64,000 nucleotides of DNA from the NCBI GenBank assembly GCA_003864495.1, contig ML133498.1, positions 2,147,272-2,211,271 on the forward strand. The letters are read 5' to 3'. The position numbers and the translations under genes are program-made. Below the pieces are notes generated by a model. The model worked only from the letters and a program-made list of their open reading frames with translations. It was not told where the DNA came from and made no database searches. The stretch comes from Nemopilema nomurai. Taxonomy: Eukaryota; Cnidaria; Scyphozoa; Rhizostomeae; Rhizostomatidae. Positions 58,162 through 64,000 of this stretch are shown piece by piece (the stretch's first letter is position 1; each line of letters opens with the position of its first letter).

Positions 58162-60275
58162 CTCTGAATTCGATTCTCCGTTCACAAGTTGACCTGTACG
58201 CTTGAATCATGTCGTATATCCTAAAATTGAAATAATTCGTTCTTATTTAGAAGAACAGATTTTTGAGAAGCTGTTTCATCAGCGACAGAATCAACAGAGA
58301 ATTACGATCTTAACACATCAGCTGGGCTCCTCTGACTTTTCATGGCTTCGATCGAATAATACAACTACTGTCATAGTTTCTTCATATCACAGTACATTAT
58401 TAGTATGGACTAATCTTTCATAGATTTAATCAGAATTATTTTCAAAGTTACTTTTAGTCAAGCCATCCTTATGTTTTCTCATATCCATACAGACAAGAAG
58501 AATCTAAATACGTCTCTCTGCGTGTTCAAAGCAATATAAGTATTCCAAACACTGTCATTAAAGCCAACATACTTTTGGTGACCAAATTCAAGGGCCTTGT
58601 CTTCCGCGACGCTACTGTATCTTGTCCGGTAGATTTCGGCCCCACTTTGCAACAGAATCTCTGCACATTCTTCTTCTCCCTTGACAATTGCCAGTATCAA
58701 CGGTGTCCTGTCATCAAAACACATCATCCAGCTTTACGAAACACTGCTTGTGTGTAATATCATTATGTATCTTTATGCTATATATATACCTAAGGATATC
58801 TTCTAACCTTCTCACTTTTGAGTCTTGGAGCTTTTCCTCAAGCTATGAGTATACGTATATGATTTTGCGTTTTCTAGATGACATCGAATGATATGGTCAG
58901 GCCTTGATATGACTACTTCGATAATCTGAATATGCATTTACTTACTGTCCAGTTACTTCTTTGATTTCAATGTCTGCTCCGTTCTCCAAAAGCAACGAGA
59001 CGACATTTGGTAGCCCCGCGAGAACTGCTTCATGCATTGGTGTACATTTATGCTATGAAAGAGACAGAAAATTGATACTTGGACATAAACTTCTTTATAA
59101 ATTAACTGATCTAGTACCTATCAATTTCGGCTTGTTGACATTGGACTTAGTTCGGAAGATCATTATGAATGCGGAGAATGACCCTAAAAGTTGCTGAAGA
59201 AGATGACCCACCATGTCAGTGACATTGATGTTGACGTTAACTCGCTCCACCAAGAAGTGGACGATCTGCAATTCCTTTCTCAGTATTGCGTATTGCAATG
59301 GTGTTACTCCTGCATGGTCCGGTCTGTTGAAGTCCAGCTTGATTCCGTAGAACAGATTCACTATGTCCACGTGTCCGTTTTTAATTGCCTGTTCAAGGAA
59401 AGATGTAGATTAGTAACGGGGTCCGTTGTCGAATTTCATGACTCCTGAATTTGTGAAAAAAGTTTAGTAGACACTAGGGTTATAGAACAAAGCAGTTGGC
59501 TTACCATGAATACGGGACTCCGTCCGAATCTGTCCATGATGATTTTGGCATCGGCATCCAAAATGAGTTGTACCGCTTGGATCCTACCAGCGAGGCAGCC
59601 ATAATGCAAAGCAGTTCTAAAACGGATTCAAGCGTATTGTATACCTCAAGGTACAGAACTGCAATCGATTGCTTGACTTAACATTGGGAAGTCCTCTAAT
59701 GATTTTGGTTCTACATCTTTTCAAATTGATTGTACTTATAAAATATTAACTGGGTGTCATTCCTTATCCTATATTCTCATATCTGGTTTCGAAGGAGTGG
59801 TCTGACGTTTCAGCGGCTGTTTGAGTTTTGACAGCACTTTGCACTTTTAACTTTGTTTAACTGAGTCATTTTTAATTAGGTCTATTTGCAAAATAGACAA
59901 TAACTAGTGAAACGATTATACCATTTTATTGGACACTTTTTTATACATCTCACCAATCAGCTTAAAGATGGTTGCACTATAAAAATCTGATGTTTACCCA
60001 TGGCAAAAGATGCAAATTACATCTTTTCAAACCGAAGGACACCCAACAAACTTGTAAAAGATGATCGTTTCTTAATCTCTGTTTTATTTTGCTTCCACAA
60101 CTCACCTTCCTTCGCTATCTTTCTTGTCTATATTCGCTCTTCTTCTCTTGAGAAGACGATTGAGCTTCTCGATTTTGTTTTTGTACGCGACACGATGCAG
60201 CCTTGGAAGATCCCAAAGGTTTAATCCATCTTCATTTGTGCTCGCTGTCGAGCGGCGAAAAAACTTGAAAAACAT
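58162..60275 (-). CDS. Paralogue D exons 1-6: ankyrin domain and linker
   Basis: Six open exons of standard length. Exon 2 and its flanks are almost identical to A (two differences in about 190 bp) and unlike B and C. Exon 3 has TPLQYAIL in place of TPLHYAIL, losing the conserved ankyrin histidine. Exon 1 has LLKRRRANID. Confidence 0.78.
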
Positions 60276-60361
60276 CGCCACCGCTCCTTTGCTGCGGGCG
60301 TGCGCAAGAAAATTGGCAAAGTCAGTTCTGCGAGATGATATATGTTGGATGCACCATATTG

Positions 60362-60369
60362 TGACGTCA
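60362..60369. promoter_or_regulatory. CRE palindrome upstream of paralogue D
   Basis: TGACGTCA, 87 bp upstream of the start at 60275. Confidence 0.45.
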
Positions 60370-60795
60370 CATTAATAGAGGTTGCTGATTTGGAAAAAGA
60401 CTGGATCGAGAAAGCTATTGATTTGCGCGCCATAATTTGAATTATACTTAGTTGACGCCATCTTGGCGAGAAACTTTTCTGCAATTCAATGTTATGGAAT
60501 TTGAAACAATATTTGCAAAAAGAAAGAAACATTTTGATTGTGGAGAAAAAGTAAGTTTGGGACGGTTGAATCGAGGAATGATAGGAAAGTTTAGGTGAGA
60601 AATCACAGGCGAAAAGTCAGCGTCATAGGACTTTTAATTTGGAAGTCTTTCGTTTTGTTCTATTAGTGAGAGATTCAAACTAATTAATGTCGGAAATCGC
60701 TCATATCGGTAAAATTGATCGCTTTTATTTTGTTTATCATTTTGGGGTTCGAATCTTTGCTTCATTATAATCTAGGTTATCATGAATCAGGTAGT

Positions 60796-63397
60796 TTAAC
60801 GGAAAGAAATTTTATCAAGAACATAACTACGCGAAATCTTCGAGCATCTTTGACATCAAGTTACAAGAGATAACAGCTTTGTTACTATGGAGAGTATTCA
60901 GGTAATTTGAATCATAATTTTATTTTATGATCTTTAATGTATTGTAAATATTCTGTTCAAAAATCACATTTCATGACAATTTTAGGCCGTATTTTGGTTG
61001 ATGATGCCAAATGGCATCTTGGCCAAGAACTGGTCACAAAAATGCAAATTATGTAAAATGAATCTCGTTATATTACAATTGTTACAAGATGTTACAGTAA
61101 TGATAGTTGAAAATCTCAAACATGAACAAAAACTAAAATCTTTCATTAAAGTTATTCAAAAATTTAGGTCCATTTCATTATAACCATCCCATAATTTTTA
61201 AAAACATGCCAAATGTACCTGTCAAATTGTTGTAAAAACTATATATATAAACTGCACATTTTAAGCATTTCAGTTTCTGTCAGCATCACTCATTTTTAAG
61301 CTTTATTAATATTATTTTATAGATCAGTCAAGATCGAATCAATAAACGGCGGTATAATGTTGTTGATGCACTAGTCCTTATAACTGGTAGTGATCCAGAA
61401 CTATCAAATTTGAGTGATGATGATGGTGATAATGAAGATGTGCTTCCTGCTAATGAATCCCTGGCAGAAGAAGCTGATCTTAATGCAGAAGACAATGTTG
61501 AGCCTGCTGCTGCTATATGTGCTGCCAAGAAGTCCGCACACACATATCGCTGGAAAAAATGTAGCTCTCCTCAAGTATCGGATACATTTAATCATTCTTT
61601 CTCAGATTCCAATGAAAAAGAGCTGACAGCATTCCAATATTTTAAATTTTTTTTGTCTGATGAGACAATTGATTTAATAACAAATCAAACAATTCTCTAC
61701 AGCACAAATATGACTTGCTCCTCTATAAATGTGAGTAAAATGAGATGTCAACTTTAATAGGGATGCAAGGCAAATCAGAAGTCCTCAAATTGCAGATGCT
61801 ATGCCGCAAAAGCGTTTCGAAAAAAATCGCAGGTTTTTGCACTTTGTTAACAATAATGAGATAAGGCCAATAATTGACGCTGTTACTCAACAATGCCGTA
61901 ATGTTGAGCCAGAGGAATACAATGCTGTGGATGAGCAAATTATTCCCTCGGAAAAAAAGTTTTCAAAAATAAAGCAGTACAATCCTAAAAAGCCTCTCAA
62001 AAATCTGGTTCGTGCCGGAGCCTCAGGCATGATGTATGACTTTTACATTTATACTGGCAAAGCATCAGAAGAAGAAGAGACTGAATATAACAATCTTCAA
62101 AAGAGTGCCCAAGTTGTTGCCAAGCTTTGTAGAGATTTGCCAACCAACGCTGGTTTCAAAGTTTGCTTTGACAACTGGTTCTCTACTTTGGATGTTATAC
62201 ACTATCTCCAAAATAGAGGTATCTTGGGGATTGGAACAATAAGAGCAAATCTGTTACACAAATGCCCACTTGCTTCCAATAAAGATCTTGAAAAGGAAGG
62301 AAGAGGGAGCAGTGACTACAGGGTTGATTTGAATTCTGGTATAGTTATCGTTTAATGGGTTGACAATGGCACTTGTGTCAACTATATTGGAATTCAGCCT
62401 GAAAGTGTTATTGAAAGATGGTGTAGTAAAAAGAAAGAGAGATGTGATGTACCATGCCCAAGAATAGTGTGTTTACAACAACAAAATGGTGGGTGTTGAT
62501 CTTACTGACATGTTGATCAGTCTGTACCGCAATCAAGCCAAGACAAAGAGTTGGTACATAAATATATTTTGGCATCTGATAAATAGATGCAAAGTTAATG
62601 CATGATTGCTTTACAGAAGGCACTATGAGCAAATGGGTGTGCCAGCCAGAAAAAGAAAGTCTTTGATGAGTTTCAGTTGTGAAATTGCTGAGGCTCTCAT
62701 CTATGCCAATAAAGGCCCAGAAAAACCAACACGGGGAAGACCATCTGTTCCAATCGCATCTTTAGAATGTGCACCAACTGTTGGTAAAAGATCTAGCAAT
62801 GCATTGCCAGTAGCAGATGTTCGTTTTGACAACATAGCACATTGGCTCCAACCCATGACAAAAGACGGTGCAGAGTCTGCCATGCTAACGGAAGAGTGAC
62901 TTGCGAAAAATGCAATATGTCGCTTTGTTTGTTGCCTAACATAAATTGCTTCAAGAAGTTTCACACAGAGGCATAAACTTTTAGAACAGTAAAATTTATT
63001 AAAATGTTATTGTTTGATCGTGAAATAACGAAAAAGTTTTAATTTCTATTGAGTTTTCTATTTATGTTTTTCTTGATTGGTTTTCGGCAATGATGCCATA
63101 TGCGTCAGATAAAAAATTTCGGCAAATTTGCATAAAAATGTAAGATTTTTTATTTTTCATTTCAAAGTATCAGATATTAATTGCAAAAATGCAAAAAGAT
63201 ATTTTTTTCCATGTTACAATCATAAACTTCCAAGTAAAGGGTTAAGAAGAGGAAGAGACTAAGGGTTGCCTAAGATACTTCATGCAAATGGAAAGCAGAA
63301 ATTACAATATATTTGTTTGTTCAGTAAGAAGCTGAAAAAAATATGGACATCTTTTGTGAATGATGCTATATGGCATCATTTCCAAGTAAAGGGTTAA
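60796..63397 (+). mobile_element. piggyBac-family DNA transposon 2, defective
   Basis: Bounded by TTAA at 60796-60799 and 63394-63397, with the same flanks as element 1, so it occupies the homologous site. It lacks the 723-bp duplication and has a 49-bp internal deletion. The right end again shows CCAAGTAAAGGG before TTAA, here twice (about 63230 and 63382). Confidence 0.8.
61323..62976 (+). pseudogene. piggyBac transposase remnant 2
   Basis: Same protein as element 1 with FDNWFST, VDEQIIPS and the C-terminal CRD. Lesions shared with element 1 are the TAA (62353-62355) before WVDN and the frame slips near GGVD and the CRD. Private lesions are a 49-bp deletion after 61768, which removes residues before the first aspartate motif, and TGA at 62603-62605 replacing the Trp codon of NAWLLYRR. 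Confidence 0.85.
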
Positions 63398-64000
63398 TGT
63401 CTAAAGTCTGAAGCCCAAATACGCTAGGAAACGTGTATTCTATTGATCTTGGTTAATTAGATGAAATTATTTATATATAAAACGTGAAATAAATTTTTTT
63501 CAATTTTGGCGATTTTCTTGCTCAGTTTCGCAACAAGGTTGATAATGTGGTCATGCTCAACTGGCCGCTGTACTCTTTTCAAGGCAAAGTCTATTTAATC
63601 GACCCAATCGTTTTTAGGCCAGTAGTTAGGTTTCTAATACTTTTGTCTTAGTTTGGACTAAAAAGAGCAACTCTTTATATTTGCAGACTCTAATAGTCCG
63701 ATTTCTTTTCAGGAGCATGCCATGAAGAATTAAAATATCAAGTTGAGAGAAGTTGTCAACTAGATGATATCTTGACATCGGAAATATTTGGAGATTAGAG
63801 GAAGGAGAAGAAGTTCGTAAGTAATTTTAGAATGCCACAATTCTTTAAGTTTATATTTGATTAGAATGTTGCCACTAGCGAGAAGCTTGTAGGCACAATG
63901 GAATGATTTGCTATTGACTCCTTAAGCAAACTGGTCTCTCCAGTATCTCGAGACCAAATGACAAGAAGATCAAAGTTCACGGTGCTGCGTTCATAAAAAC
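63398..64000. repeat. Start of spacer D-E (right edge)
   Basis: Homologous to the beginning of the other spacers, and closest to spacer B-C in the segment around 63930-63970 (GAGACCAAATGACAAGAAG). It implies another array unit beyond the window. Confidence 0.7.

Larger units (their letters stand above)
53846..60275 (-). pseudogene. Paralogue D: ankyrin / acidic-repeat / coiled-coil gene with many small deletions
   Basis: Exons in coding order: 60275-60106, 59616-59505, 59388-59212, 59052-58946, 58731-58573, 58220-58162, 57956-55994, 55547-54208, 53919-53846. Splice sites are intact. Exon 7 has two single-base losses (57344-57386), exon 8 is 21 bp shorter than in A-C through a dozen or so small losses between about 54714 and 55317, and exon 9 has lost one base. 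The ankyrin half is undamaged. Either this is a decaying pseudogene with an intact 5' half, or the consensus is poor in 53.4-56 kb. Confidence 0.62.

Overview
The window is eukaryotic nuclear DNA, most likely from a non-vertebrate animal. It is AT-rich, its genes are split by short GT-AG introns, and the products are animal or ciliate-type: the axonemal protein HYDIN, a docking protein with PH and IRS-type PTB domains, ankyrin/coiled-coil proteins, and piggyBac transposons. A type II NADH dehydrogenase also fits an invertebrate or early-branching animal, because vertebrates lack it. I cannot name the species. A 288-base N run shows this is draft assembly.

Layout. 1-3100 (+): the last five exons of a HYDIN homologue. 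4726-6486 (+): a two-exon, 436-residue alternative NADH dehydrogenase. 8195-10580 (+): a four-exon, 263-residue DOK-like PH-PTB adaptor. The rest, 11.9-64 kb, is a tandem array of four minus-strand paralogues, A (11957-21623), B (25559-32700), C (37137-45689) and D (53846-60275). The array probably continues past the right edge. Spacer units of 3-4 kb separate the copies, and a piggyBac element lies upstream of both C and D.

Each paralogue has the same nine-exon plan, worked out here from splice sites and matching codon phases. Exons 1-5 encode about six ankyrin repeats, exon 6 a 19-residue linker, exon 7 a very acidic tandem-repeat region, exon 8 a long coiled coil (1361 bp in A, B and C), and exon 9 a short tail. 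Exon 7 holds two protein minisatellites: a 41-residue (123-bp) unit present 36, 12, 19 and 8 times in A-D, and a 23-residue (69-bp) unit present 6, 7, 17 and 6 times. The ankyrin-then-coiled-coil layout recalls vertebrate ANKRD26/POTE proteins, but I infer no orthology. Only copy A is fully open (2542 residues). B has a nonsense codon and a frameshift, C has local frameshifts that sum to zero, and D has many small deletions.

The most unusual content is the 41-residue repeat. Most units carry a VK-x-E SUMO-acceptor-like motif inside acidic, CK2-like serine clusters, giving a possible polyvalent modification scaffold between an ankyrin domain and a dimerising coiled coil. The copies are mosaics of one another: A pairs with D in exon 2, while spacer A-B pairs with spacer C-D. 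This points to gene conversion or unequal exchange. A shared piggyBac insertion at the same TTAA site helps order the duplications.
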